From Aselliscus stoliczkanus (taxonomy: Eukaryota > Chordata > Mammalia > Chiroptera > Hipposideridae): a stretch of 64,000 bases of DNA. The stretch lies in the NCBI GenBank assembly GCA_033961575.1, contig CM066737.1, positions 51,436,771 to 51,500,770 on the forward strand, given 5' to 3'. The position numbers and the translations under genes are program-made. Shown here in pieces: positions 22,371-33,818 of this stretch (positions within the stretch are counted from its first letter, which is position 1; the number at the start of each line of letters is the position of its first letter). The notes beneath the pieces are model-generated. The model saw only the letters and a program-made list of their open reading frames with translations. It was not told where the DNA came from and ran no database searches.

Positions 22371-22895
22371 TTTGATTGAATTGTTTAATCTATTCACATT
22401 TAATGTTATTATTGATATTGTTAGATTTAGATTTGTCCTACATTTTTCCCATATGTCTCACTTCTTTCCTCCACCTCTATTCCTCTTTTATTGCTTTCTT
22501 TTGCATTAAGTAAATGTTTTCTAGTGTAGTATTTTAATTTCATAAACTATATTTTCACTTACACTTGCTCATTTCTTAAGTGATTGCATCTTAGGTACTC
22601 AAAATTAGCTTGAGATTTAAACTAGCTTAATTCTGGTGATATACAGAAATGTTAATCCTATATAGCTCTATTCCATTTTTTCCCTTCTTGTGACATTTGT
22701 GTTATACATATTATATTTATCAATGTCTAGCAATGGTACAAACCAACCCATACATTGTTATAATTGTTCCTTTATTATCTATTTTATTTTCCTTTGTCCA
22801 TTATAGCTTTTCTCCCACCAACACCCATTGTGGGTAAATATGTTACACAATATTATGCTGTATATTGTATAAAAATTACTTTATACACTTGCTTT

Positions 22896-23004
22896 ATATA
22901 TTTTTTTGAGGGCAGTGTCACTGCCCTCATATGTGGGACCTGAACCGGGGCTGCTGGCTTCCCAAGCCAGTGCTTAACCACCGCGCCACTCAGCTGGCCC
23001 AACA
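22896..23004 (-). mobile_element. SINE-S
   Basis: Host duplication acacttgcttt at 22,885-22,895 and 23,006-23,016. It sits in the very old L1. Confidence 0.9.
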
Positions 23005-24510
23005 CACACTTGCTTTTTAAATCACTTATGAGCAGAAATGAGAAAAATGCACTAATCATGTCTTTTATAGTTACATAATTACCTTTACATGTTTGCTTTG
23101 TTTGTTTATGTGGATTCTACTTACCATCTGGAGTCACTTTCTTTCAGCCTGAATAATTTTCTTTAGCATTTATTGCTAGCTCTGCTAGCAACAAATTTTC
23201 TCAGTTTTTGTTTATCTGGGAAAGTCTTTATTTCACCATCATTATCAAATACTAGCTTTTCTGAATGTGGGAATCGTGCTTGACAGTTTTGTTTTTCTTT
23301 AAGCATTTTGAATATTTTGTCCCATTGCCTTCTGGCCTCTATTATTTTGCTGAGAAGTCAGATGCTAATCTTATTGGGGTTCACTTGAAAGTAATGTGCC
23401 ATTTTTTTAACTTTCTTAATAAGATTTTGATTAAAATACAGCTAACATACAATATCATATTAGTTTCAGGGATACACCATATTTTTTCAACATTTATATA
23501 TCTAAAGAAGTCATCACCATGGTAAGCCCAGAAGCCATGTGACACAGTACCATACTATGACAACATTATTGACTATATTCCCTATGTTGTATATTACATC
23601 CCCATGACTTGTTTAATACCTGGAAATCTGAATCTCTTATTCCCCTTCACCTTCCCGCTTCCTTTTTAAATTTTTCAATTACAGTTGACATTCAATATCC
23701 TTGTATATTAATTTCAGGTGTCAGCATAATGGTTAAACATTTATATAATTTTAAAAGTAATCCCCTGACTAGCTTGGTACCCACCTTGCACTATGTATAG
23801 TTATTACCATATCATTGATTATATTCCCCATGCTTTACTTTACATAACCATGACTTTTTTGTAGCTACCAGTTTGTACTTCTTATCCTGTCACCTTTTTA
23901 CCTTGCCTTCCAAACCCCCTCCCATCTCTAATCCAAATAAATCTAGTACCCATCTGACACCATACAGAGTTATTACTATATTGTTGACTATATTCCTTAT
24001 GCTATACCCTACATCCCCATGACTACTGTATAACAACCAGTTTGTACTATTTAATCCCTTCCCCTTTTTCATTCATTCCCCAACTCCCTATCCCATTGAG
24101 CAACCATCAGAATGTTCTCTGTATCTATAAGTTTGTTTTGGATTTTTTGTATGTTTATTTTATTCTTTAAATTCCATATATAAGCAAAGTCACATTATAT
24201 TTGTCATTCTTTGTCTCACACACTCCACTTACCACAATACACTCCAAGCCCATCCATGCCACTCGAGATGGCAAGAACCCATTCCCTTTCAAAGCTGAGC
24301 ATTGTTCCATTTTATATATGTACCACTTCCTCTGTATTCATTCATCCATTGATAAATGCCCAGGCTGCCTCCAAATCTTAGGCATTGTAAACAATGCTGC
24401 AATGAACATATGGATGCACAGTCCCCTCAAGGTATTGTTTAAGGTTTCTTCATATAAATACAGGGAAGTGGGATTACTGGATTCTTCTTTGTCTCTTGCT
24501 TTAAACTCTA

Positions 24511-24948
24511 CAGTAAGTCCCCAATTGAGGAACGAGTTCTATTCTGGGAGAACATTCATAAGTCAGGTTCATTCATAAGTCTAACAAAGTGAGTCTTATA
24601 CACCTTGGACACAAATATACAATGTAAAGCCAATGGTTGAATGATTCATATTATAAGATCGAGTGACGTCTACCATCTTTTTGCCTCGATCCAATCTCTC
24701 AATTATTTTCACTTTTGTTTCCATGGTTATTGCTTTGTGTTTCCTAGAAGTCCCCTCCACATCACCATTGCTTTTTCTCTTGCTTCTGGACATCCTGGGC
24801 TCTGATTGAGCACTGGACTACTATACACTATTGCAATGTACAGTAAGCACACAGCAGCACAACTATGACAATGTCTGGCAGACACGTGAGTTACTTCTGA
24901 GTCTGTGAAAGTTTGCAACTTGAATGTTTGTAAGCTGGGGACTTACTG
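24511..24948 (-). mobile_element. Tigger (pogo-type) non-autonomous element in L1-D
   Basis: The terminal inverted repeats cagtaagtcccc and, reversed from the right end, cagtaagtcccc match for 12 bases. The left flank is TA; the right flank has decayed to CA. The interior keeps the N-terminal end of a transposase (24,596-24,793). It inserted about 27 bases from the L1-D deletion junction. Confidence 0.9.
24596..24793 (-). pseudogene. Tigger transposase N-terminal remnant
   Basis: The open frame encodes about 53 residues that fit the CENP-B/pogo-type helix-turn-helix (KHKAITMETKVKIIERLDRG, MVDVTRSYNMNHSTIG). It then runs out of homology, because the rest of the transposase is deleted. The catalytic DDE domain is absent. 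Confidence 0.85.
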
Positions 24949-25258
24949 CATTTTTTCTTGCATAAGTATTGCTACCCAAGGTTGTTTTGTTTGTTTGTTT
25001 TTGTTGTTGTTTTCGTTTTGTTTTGTTTTGGTACTATTTTAATGAAATGTGTTTTTTCCATTCCTTTAACTTTCAGTCTGTGTGTGTCTTTCTATCTGAA
25101 ATGAGTCTCTTGTAGGCAGCATATGTAAGGGTCTTGTTTTCTTATCCATTCAGCTACCCTATGTTTTGATTGTAGCATTTAATTTATTTGCATTGAAAGT
25201 AATTGTTGATAGATAGGTAGTTATTGCCATTTCATTATTCATATTTTTATTTTTTGTC

Positions 25259-26148
25259 TTAAAGAAGTCACTCTAAGATTCCTTGTAATACTGCTTTGGT
25301 GGTGGTTAAATCCTTTAGATTTTTCTTGTGTGAGAAGCTCTTTATCTGTCCTTCAATTTTAAATGAAAGCTTTGCTGGGTAGAGAAATCTTGGTTGTAGG
25401 TCCTTGCTTTTCATCACTGAATATTTCATGCCAATTTCTACTGGTCTACAAAACTTTCATTGAGAAATCAGCTGACAGTCTTAAGGAAGCTCCCTTGTAG
25501 GTAACTAACTGCTTTTTTCTTGCTGCTTTTAGCATTCTCTCTTTGTCTTTAAACTTTGCCATTTTAATTATGATGTGTCTTGGTGTGGGCCTCTTTTGGT
25601 TCATTTTTGGGGGGGACTCTCTGCCCTTCATGGGCTTGTATGGATATTTCTTTTACCAAGTTAGGAAAGTTTTCCATTGTTATTTCTTCAAATCGGTTTT
25701 CATTTCCTGGCTTCTCTTTTCTCCTTCTGGTATCTCTATGATGCGAATGTTAGTAGACTTGATTTTGTCCCAAAGGCTCCTTAAACTATCCTCATTTTTG
25801 GATTTTTTTTTCTTTTTCCTGTTCTGATTGGGAGTTTTCTGCTATCTTACATTCCAAATCACTGATCCAATCTTCTGCTTTATCTAATCTACTTTTGACT
25901 CCCTCTAATGTATTCTTTATTACAGTTATTGTATTCTATATTTCTGACTGGTTCTTTATTATGCTTTCTATGTACACTTTTATGTTTCCTATCTCTCTGT
26001 TGAAGTTCTCCCTGAGATCACTGTGCATCCTTATAACGAGTGTTTTGAACTCTGTATCTGGTAGATTACTTGTTTCCATTTTATTTAGTTCTTTTTCTGG
26101 AGCTTTGTTCTGTTCTTTCATTTGGGACATGTTTCTTTGTTTACTCAT
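25259..26148 (-). pseudogene. L1-D ORF1 remnant
   Basis: The start MSKQRNMSQMKEQNKAPEKE and a coiled-coil-like stretch are followed by stops and shifts. The C-terminal part (RPTPRHIIIKMAKFKDKERM) is open at 25,446-25,631. ORF1p is the RNA-binding trimer protein of L1. About 890 bases fits a complete ORF1. The text is nearly the same as in L1-C and differs from L1-A and L1-B. Confidence 0.85.
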
Positions 26149-27164
26149 TTTGGCTGCCTCCCTGTGTATTAGGTAGCTCTGCTCTGTAACCCAGTCTTGG
26201 TAGAGTGACATTATGTAGTAGGTGTGCTGTGCAGCCCAGTGGCACAGTCTCCATGATCACCTGAGTCAGGTGCTCCAGATGTGTCCCGTGTGTGGGTTGT
26301 GTGTGACCCCTTGTTTTCGTTGAGCCTAGTTTGCTGTTTGCACACCAATGCGAGGGATTGATGCTCGGGCTGATGGGTTGTGAGGACTGGTGGTGTCTAC
26401 AGTGGAGGATCCATTGTGCAGGTGCTGACCCTATAGAGCAGGATTCACTTTAGCAGGATCCCGGTGCCTGCTGAATCTGCCCTTTATGTGTGTCATCCTC
26501 AGAGGCAGCTGTGTTGTGCCCTGGTGCAGCACAAAGCTGCCCAGTGTGTGTGCTAGCCCTGGGGCCTCCTGAGAGGGGTCCTGCTGCAGGCCAAGTTCAG
26601 CCACAGCCTTTCCCCTGCCCAAGGCAACCTGATATGAGCCACAAAGCTAGCCACTGGTGGCTCCCTCCATGCTAGGCTTGGAGGTGCCTTGAAAGGCCAA
26701 GCTGAGAACTGAGGCCAGCTGCCAATAGTGCCAGGGTTAGGGCTGCTCTGCAAGAGATACAAGACATGCAGAAGCCAGATGCTTCTTATTTGGGTTTTGT
26801 GACTCTTTGAGAGATTTTAGGAAAGTCCACAGCATGAGCCAAGACAGTCCATTTGAATTGAAAAGCCACTGGAAGCAGCTTTGGGGTGCCCAAAAGTGGG
26901 TCATAGTGGGGTCTCAGGGAATTTCCAGGGCAGGGCGAACTAACAGTGCTAGCCAGGTTGATGGAGACACAGATATGGTGGGCTGTTGCCTCTACAAACA
27001 AACAATGGCTTCTGCCAGCTCCTCTATCTGAGAGAAAGTTACCCCTCCAGCCCTCACCCTGAAGCCAGTCAATTCCATTCCTCCACATATGTCGCTGGAG
27101 CTCAGAGCAAGCGAATCCATCAGCAAGTAAGACAATGAATGGACCCTTTAATAGGATTGCCTGG

Positions 27165-27590
27165 CATATGAAAAAATGTTCAACCTCACTAATCATCAGA
27201 GAAATGCAAATAAAAACCACAATGAGATACCACCTCACTCCAGTCAGAATGTCTATCATCAACCAATCCACAAACAACAAGTGCTGGCGACGGTGTGGAG
27301 AAAAGGGAACCCTGGTGCACTGTTGGTGGGACTGCAAATTGGTGCAGCCATTATGGAAATCAGTATGGAGGTATCTCAACAAACTGGAAATGGAACTGCC
27401 GTATGACCCAGCAATTCCACTCTTGGGTATCTACCCAGAGGAATCCAAGACTCTAATTCCAAAAAATACATGCACCCCTATGTTTATTGCAGCGCTATTT
27501 ACAATAGCCAAGACTTGGAAACAACCGAAATGCCCATCGGTAGATGACTGGATTAAGAAACTGTGGTACATTTATACAATGGAGTATTAA
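27165..27590 (+). pseudogene. L1 ORF2 C-terminal domain
   Basis: An open coding run with the Cys/His-rich C-terminal motif ([18 protein letters not shown]) and [12 protein letters not shown]. It ends early: the conserved YTMEYY continues as a stop (tattaatc) at about 27,588. It has no RT domain because of 5' truncation. Confidence 0.88.
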
Positions 27591-28225
27591 TCTGCTATAA
27601 AGAAGAATGAAATCGTAACATTTGCAACGATATGGATGGACCTAGAGACTATTATGTTAAGTGAAATAAGTCAGTCGGAGAAAGACAAATACCATATGAT
27701 CTCACTTATATGTGGAATTTGAAAAACTGAATGAGTGAGCAAAGGAAACAGTCTCATAGATATAGAGGAAAAATAGTGTTGCTAGTTGGGAGGGGTGTGG
27801 GGATGAGGGAGAAGGGGAAGGGATTAGACAGCATAAATAGACAACTACAATATTGCCACAGGGATATGAAAGACAGTTCGGGGAATATAATAATGTGAAA
27901 ATTTTGTGGGGTGTCAAATGGTCATGTGTCTTGTTAGGGAGACCACTTCATGGATGGAGTGGAGGCTTGATCACTGCACTGTATACCTGAAATTGACGTT
28001 GTATAATATTGTATGCCAACTGTAATTGAATATATAGATAGTCACGGGATGTGGATTATACTATGGAAGGGAGTCAAAGGAATTGTAATAGATACTATGA
28101 TATGGGGGGGAGGAGTCGGGAGGAAAATTGGGGGAAGGAGTGTGTCACTTTGAGGGGTAAAAAGTTTAACTATTGCACTGTGTTGTACACCTGAAGCTAA
28201 TTAAAAATAAATAAATAAAATAAAG
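27165..28225 (+). mobile_element. 5'-truncated L1, plus strand, in the L1-D 5' UTR
   Basis: Exact 12-base duplication aggattgcctgg at 27,153-27,164 and 28,226-28,237. The 3' end is aaaataaataaataaaataaa. It holds the ORF2 C-terminal domain, then a 3' UTR with two repeated modules (tgcactgtatacctgaa and tgcactgtgttgtacacctg). Confidence 0.93.
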
Positions 28226-30395
28226 AGGATTGCCTGGGACTCTAGCCACTCTCTGTCTCACTCAGCCACAATCTCCACTGGTTTTCACAGCCAGGAGTTA
28301 TGGGATTTCACCCCCTGTCACAAAATTTGGGCTGGGAAGCTTAGTGTGGGGTTTGGGCCCCTTGATTTTCTGGGGGGCCTCTGTAGCCAAGATACCCTCC
28401 CAATTTTTAACAGTCACATGTTGGTGTGGGATTATCCCATTCTGCATCTCTACCCCTCCGACCAGTCTCAAGGTGGCTTCTTCTATATGTCCTTCGTTGT
28501 AGTGCTCCAGTTCAGCTAGACTTCATGTGATTCTCAATAATGGTTGTTCTGTAGTTTAATTGTATTTTTGGTGTGGTTGTAAGAAGAGGCAAGTGCAGCG
28601 TTTACATCATCATCTTGATTGGAAATCTTGTGTGTCATTTTTTACCTTGCTGCTTTCAAGATTTTCTTTTTGTCTTTGACTTTCATCATTTTTACTATCA
28701 TTTGTTTGTAGGTTTCTTTGTATTTCCTTTACTTGGAGTTCATTAATCTTTCTGGACATATAAGTCATTATTTGTTAAAAAAATTTGGGAAATTTTCAGG
28801 CATTATTTCTTCAAATATTTTTATTCTTTCTCTCTCTCCTCTCCTTCTGGTATTCCCATTGCATCTATGTTGGTGTAATTCATGCTGTCCCGCATTTCTC
28901 TAATATATTGTTTATTTTTCCACTCTCTGTTCTTTGCATAATCTTTATTGATTTATCTTCATGTTTACCCATTGTTTTCTCTGCCAGTTGAAATCTACTA
29001 TTAAACCCTTCTAAAGAATTTGTTTTAGTTTTAGTTATTCTACAGTTCAACTCCTGAATTTCCACTTGGTTCTTCTTTAAAATTTCTATCTCTTTATTGG
29101 TGTTATTTATTGATGCAACAGTGTCATCATATTTCCCTCTTCTTTAATCAAGTTATTTCTTTAGTTCTTTGAACATATTTATAATGGTGACTTTGAAATC
29201 CTTTCCTGTTAAATTGATGTCTGTTTACTCTCTGGGACAATTTCTGTTACCTGCTGTTTTCTGATATATAGGTCCAATTTTCCTATTTCTTTACATGCCT
29301 CATAATTTTTATTGGAAATTGGACATTTTAGATAAAATATTGTAGCAGCTCTGGGTAGTGGTCCCTCCTCATTGGGGCTTATTGTTGTTATTTGCTTATT
29401 TATTTGTTTAGTTACTGACTGGGTATTTTAATGAAGTCTATTCCCCATGTTCCACAGTGATAAGTCTTTGATATTGCTCCTCAGGGAATCACAGCTTGGG
29501 ATATGCCCACCTTCACTATGAGATCATACTGTTACTTGTAGGGCTCTTTTCTATTTCCCTGACCACACCTAGGTGTTACACTCCAGTAATTACTGGCTGA
29601 TTGCTCTATTGTATAGAGTAATGCCCTGGAACATTAATTCCCCTAAAAACTAATCTAATCAGAATAACTTCTGAGGTCTGTACTTGATATTAGTTCTGAC
29701 TCCATGAGAGTTCCTCCCAGCTGTCTCTAATCTTTCCCCAAAAATAGCTGACCTATTGTCTAGGCTATACTGACATTAGATTCACAAATCTCTTCCCAAT
29801 TCCATTTACCACAATCTCCACTGTTTTTAGGTTTAAATTTCATCACGTTTTGTTGCAAAGGATGTCAGTCCTGAAACAGGAGCTATCTGTTTTATGGCCC
29901 CTTTTTCTCCTCTTCTCCTTTCCCAGGAAAATCTCTGAGCCAGTGCTCTAGATCTGGTAGTGAGGATAATGGTAAGTTTTTGTTTGATTTACACCTCCAT
30001 TCTAGGAGCTGAGTGCCCAGTGAAGGAAGGTATCTGATGTCCTCTTGGCTTTTCTCTTCATGTAGAGAAACACCACCTCATGAACTGGAGCAAGAGCTAC
30101 TGAAGCCCCAGTCTTCTCCGCATGCCATAACCAAAGTAGAGTCACTGTTTCACAAGTGGGGTTAAACAGAAGGGAGTCACTGTCTTTTGACTGCACTTCC
30201 CAGCACTTAGCCTCATGAACAGGCAACTGGGGACAGGATAAGAAACACTGGCATCCTGTTCCTTCTGAGAAGAAAGCTCTCCATCTGGGAACTGGGGAGA
30301 AAGGGGGTTCTGTGCTGTTGGTTGCAGCAATCTGGAGTGGAGTCTCACTTCATTGACCTGAAAGGGCAGAGAGAGAGTGTAGTCTCAGTTCAAAT

Positions 30396-30460
30396 ATCAG
30401 ACATTCTTGTTCTTTTGTTTTGTTTTGGTTTTTTGTTTGTTTTGTTTTTTCTTTTTTTTT
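30396..30460. other. T-rich tail region of a minus-strand SINE
   Basis: A stretch of TTTTG repeats, most likely the decayed A tail of the SINE-S that follows. Confidence 0.6.
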
Positions 30461-30555
30461 CCAGGGCAGTGTCACTGGCCCTTATATATGGGAACCGAAC
30501 CGGGGCCGCTGGCTTCCTAAGCCAGCACTTAACCACCGCGCCACTTGGCCGGCCC
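30461..30555 (-). mobile_element. SINE-S
   Basis: The reverse copy gggcagtgtcactggcc to cacttggccggccc. The duplication is not resolved because both sides are T-rich. Confidence 0.88.
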
Positions 30556-30591
30556 ATAAAACATGAAGCTTTTAGAATAAAGAACACAATC

Positions 30592-30716
30592 TTTTTTTAT
30601 TTTTTATTTTTTTATTTTTTTTTGAGGGCAGTGTCACTGGCCGTCATATGTGGGATCCAAACTGGGGCCACTGGCTTCCCAAGCCAGCGCTTAACCACTG
30701 TGCCACTCGGCCGGCT
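30592..30716 (-). mobile_element. SINE-S
   Basis: A second reverse copy only 36 bases beyond the previous one, with a T-rich (A-tail) start and the end ccactcggccggctcc. Plus-strand open frames that bridge the two are read-through. Confidence 0.88.
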
Positions 30717-30819
30717 CCTCAGATATTCTTAATAAATGTTTATAGGTTTTCTTTAACAGATGTTTCTTCATTTCCTTTTTGCCTTTATGACAATTCCCAG
30801 AGGCTTTAAATGGTTGTAT

Positions 30820-31000
30820 GTATATAGTAATGTAATATATTTTATATATATATATTCAATTTCATTATATATAGCATATAATATATAGCATGTAGGTTAG
30901 TATATATAATATATACTTTATATATTTTTTATATATATTTTCATCATTTTTATATATATTTTCATCATTTTTATATATATTTTCATCATTTTTATAAGTA
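30820..31000. repeat. AT-rich block with a 21-base minisatellite
   Basis: (AT)-rich text is followed by about three copies of a 21-base unit (ttttcatcatttttatata), with tcatca words at 30,941, 30,962 and 30,983. On the minus strand the unit keeps frame and encodes KMMKIYI repeats, but there is no gene. Confidence 0.85.
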
Positions 31001-31141
31001 GCAGGTCAGTGGAGCTCTTCACACTGTCATGCCAGGAGGTGATCTCCTCAAAAACAATTTTCTTCAAATATATAAAATCAAACAGATAAGATTCTAAAAG
31101 AAACCAGTTGTATTGAAATAGAGTTTTCAAAATATTAAAGT

Positions 31142-31247
31142 GGGGCCGGCCGAGTGGCACGGTGGTTAAGCACTGGCTTGGGAAGCCAGCAGCCCCTGTT
31201 CGGGTCCCACATATGAGGGTCAGTGACACTGCCCTCAAAAAAAAAAA
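31142..31247 (+). mobile_element. SINE-S
   Basis: ggggccggccgagtggcac to cagtgacactgccctcaaaa. Only a short attaaag is repeated at the edges. Confidence 0.9.
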
Positions 31248-31358
31248 TTAAAGCACATTTATGATATATTAATATATGTACTTTTAAATTAATAATAAGA
31301 TATAGCAATAAGTCTAATAAATGCCATAATTGCAAAATAATGATGAATTTAAACTGTA

Positions 31359-31926
31359 TGAGATCTGACAATTAAGTTTGGAATTCATCCTAGAAAAAGT
31401 GCTACATACCTCATTGATGAATATCACTATAGTCACCCTTGAAGTACTCCCCTTGGGAAGCTATGCACCAATGCCAGTGCCTAGTTCTCCCTTCAAAGCA
31501 ATTTTAGAACTCTTTATCTTGAATGGCCATCAGAGCTGTCATGCTATTACCTCTGATGTCCTGCATGTCATCAAAATGTCTTCCTTTCAATATTTCATTT
31601 ACCTTTGGGTAAAGAAAGAAGTCATTGGGGGCCAGATCAGGTGAGTAGGGTGTCCCAATACAGTTATTTGTTAACTGGCTAAAAATCCCCTCACAGACAG
31701 TGCCATGTGAGCTGGTGTATTGTCAGGATGCAAGAGCCATGAATTGCTGGTGAAAAGTTCTGGTCATTTTCGTCTTTTTCACATAGCCTTTTCAGCACTT
31801 CCAAATAGTAAACTTGGTTAACTGTTTGTCCAGTTGGTATACATTCATAATGAATAATCCCTCTGATATCAAAAAAGGTTAGCAACATCATTGCAACAAG
31901 TTCACGAACTTAATTGTCTGACCTCG
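31359..31926 (-). mobile_element. Internally deleted mariner, copy 2
   Basis: TA flanks lie at 31,357-31,358 and 31,927-31,928. The ends read cgaggtcagacaattaag (minus strand) and agatctgacaattaag. It has the same internal join and almost the same length (568 against 572) as copy 1. Its frame is broken by shifts, but the HxDN and PND words of the catalytic Asps are still legible, unlike copy 1. Confidence 0.9.
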
Positions 31927-31999
31927 TATTTCAAAATGCAAATGTCTGTGATTTTACTTTAGAGAAATTACATGGACAGTTAAAACTACTGTAGTTTGT

Positions 32000-32453
32000 G
32001 GGCCTGCCGAGTGGCACTTTGGTTGGGAGATAGCATGAGGCACCGGCTCTGAGCGGCAGGGCCCTGGTTCAGATCCCATGTGAGGGCCAGTGACTCTGTG
32101 CCCTCTTCAAGTAGGATGGTGAACAACAGCTCGACCTGGGGCTGGGCTGCCGTGAGTTGCTGGTGACAGCGTGGGCTGCAGTGGGGCTGGCTGGTGGTGA
32201 GCGTGAGCTTTCCTGAGCTGGTGTGGGCTGCCATGGGAGGCCGTCCAGTGACCAGCAGGCAGCTGCCTAAGCTGGGAAGAGTGCAATGATAGTGCCAACA
32301 TGGGCCAGTGAAGTGACATCCCTCCACAACTAGACAGAGGAACAAAAGGACAGCAATTTGTCTGCTCCCAATCCATGATTCTCCAATGCTGTTTCCCTCC
32401 CCCAATTCTCCAATAAAATCTTTTTAAATAAAGCAAAAACAAAAACAAAAAAC
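32000..32453 (+). mobile_element. SINE-L
   Basis: Duplication ctactgtagtttg at about 31,986-31,998 and 32,454-32,466. The tail has AATAAAATCTTT. The minus-strand 139-codon frame is read-through. Confidence 0.93.
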
Positions 32454-32901
32454 CTACTGTAGTTTGCTACGTACATTCATAATTATAGAACATATTAATT
32501 TTAATTAGAGATAAGTAAAAGTAAGAAAATTTTTTAAAATCTTATGGATCCATGTAATGGACTACATTTATGGACATTTTTGATTCCATAGAACCCAGGT
32601 TCAGAGCCCCTGCTCCAAATGTTCCCTGGGATTGAGAGGATAGATGAAAAACCCTGAAGTAACCTTATCTTATTCTATGGTCAACAAAACACAACTAAGT
32701 CAAAACTAAGAAGATTTAGGTTAGTGCAACAACTAAATGTCTTTCTTCGCAGTTTCCTTAACCTCCATTCCTTCTTCATCTTGACAGCTAAAACCAAGAT
32801 CTATGTTTTAATCATTTTTTTCTATTGTGTTTTTCCTTCTTCATATCCAACCCGTCTTCTTTCTCTGAATGGTTCAAAAGGTTTCTGTTAAAATTCTCCC
32901 T

Positions 32902-33002
32902 TGGGCTGGCTGAGTGGCGCAGTGGTTAAGCGCTGGCTTTGGAAGCCAGAGGCCCTGGTTCAGTCCCACATATGAGGGCCAATGACACTGCCCTTAAAAA
33001 AA
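32902..33002 (+). mobile_element. SINE-S
   Basis: Duplication aaattctccct at about 32,891-32,901 and 33,003-33,013. Confidence 0.92.
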
Positions 33003-33742
33003 AAATTCTCCCTCATTTTTGTTACCATTGGCCACATTACACAATCCCATTTTAGACCTCTTCACTAACTCCAAAATTGTTTGCTATCAAGAATAGAACC
33101 TTATTCTAATCTGAAAAGCTCACTTGTCACATCACATTGCTTCCATCTCTCATTTCTTCCCCTCCCACAAGGGTTGGCTCAGGATGTGATATGTGCAGTC
33201 AAGAACTATAAGCTGGAAGTAGTCACAGTCTTCTGACTTTTTTCAATGGAAAGTCCTAACATGAGGATCCAAGAAGAAGCTATTCTGTCATAGGCTCAGG
33301 GACATGACACTCTGGACAAATTCACACTGCCCTTCTCCTTTGTTACTTTGGGATGTCACTGTTATTTGGAAGACTATTGTCCTGATCTTCTGTTAAACCT
33401 TTGTTAATCTACCTAAATAGCTTCTTTCCTCCCCATTTTCAAATCCTGCTGAAAAATATCCCTGATTTTTAAAAGTATTTCCTTCACTTTCTTTCACTTG
33501 TGGAGAAAGCCAGTGATTAATTCATAAACCAGATATCAACAATTGTCCACAGAACATTTTTCTAGCCCATCCTTGTGCAACAAACAGGCAATTTTCAATT
33601 TGAAGGATATTACCCTGGTCTCTTTCATAAAATTGCAAATAAATGAAAGTCTGCATATATGTACTGCTTACTAAGGCCATTTGATTACATATCAGTCTCT
33701 TAAACACACACTTTCTCTCTTCAGCTAGTCTCTGTAGCAATA
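33003..33742. other. Unassigned unique sequence
   Basis: No repeat, exon or RNA gene is recognised. The 72-codon minus frame at 33,522-33,740 has no family features. Confidence 0.45.
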
Positions 33743-33763
33743 ATGCTAGAGGACTGTATTTAA

Positions 33764-33797
33764 GAGTCTCATGCTCTACCGACTGAGCTAGCTGGGC
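33764..33797 (-). pseudogene. Tailless retropseudogene of the 5' half of tRNA-Lys
   Basis: The minus strand reads gcccagctagctcagtcggt followed by agagcatgagactc, which is the acceptor, D-arm and anticodon 5' side of a tRNA-Lys, with one change at the fifth base. It stops at the anticodon loop and has no 3' half, CCA or A tail. The flanks at 33,743-33,763 and 33,798-33,818 are a 21-base direct repeat with two differences, and the insertion site on the minus strand reads TTT/AAAT. This fits L1-assisted insertion of a truncated tRNA. Confidence 0.88.
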
Positions 33798-33818
33798 ATG
33801 CTAAAGGACTATATTTAA

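Larger units (their letters stand above)
23408..28630 (-). mobile_element. L1-D: half-size L1 lacking most of ORF2
   Basis: The target duplication tgtgccatttttt / tgtgtcatttttt lies at 23,395-23,407 and 28,631-28,643. In sense order it has a 5' UTR (28,630 to 26,149, split by a plus-strand L1), ORF1 (26,148-25,259) and about 100 codons of the ORF2 endonuclease (from ATG at 25,230). It then jumps at about 24,484 to the last part of ORF2 and a 3' UTR with about three related modules. Without its two insertions it is about 3.7 kb. The ORF2 deletion includes the rest of the endonuclease and the whole reverse transcriptase. L1-C shares the junction. Confidence 0.85.
15720..30395 (-). mobile_element. 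Very old L1 (host of a nest), minus strand
   Basis: The 3' UTR begins at about 15,720 (aacagctttattgaggtata, aattcaatgcttttttagta). ORF2 follows through 18,001-23,394, and ORF1-like and 5' text runs from 28,644 to roughly 30,395. The intact stretch at 21,724-21,978 is endonuclease-like and that at 28,880-29,065 is ORF1-like, both with many breaks. It is split by an MLT1-like LTR, a truncated L1 (16,958-17,984), L1-D (23,408-28,630) and several SINEs. About 0.9 kb between the RT and endonuclease regions is missing at the SINE pair near 21,305. Confidence 0.75.

Noticed and set aside
24440..24520. Splicing of an L1 RNA as the source of the L1-C/L1-D junction
   Set aside because: The sense-strand sequence at the upstream side in full-length L1-A (AAGAAGGACAC) has no GT donor at the break, so canonical splicing does not fit.
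24201..24578. 125-codon plus-strand frame
   Set aside because: Antisense reading of L1-D ORF2 C-terminal text.
27900..28200. CRISPR or other spaced direct repeats
   Set aside because: The repeated words here are L1 3' UTR modules; no regular spacer pattern exists anywhere in the window.
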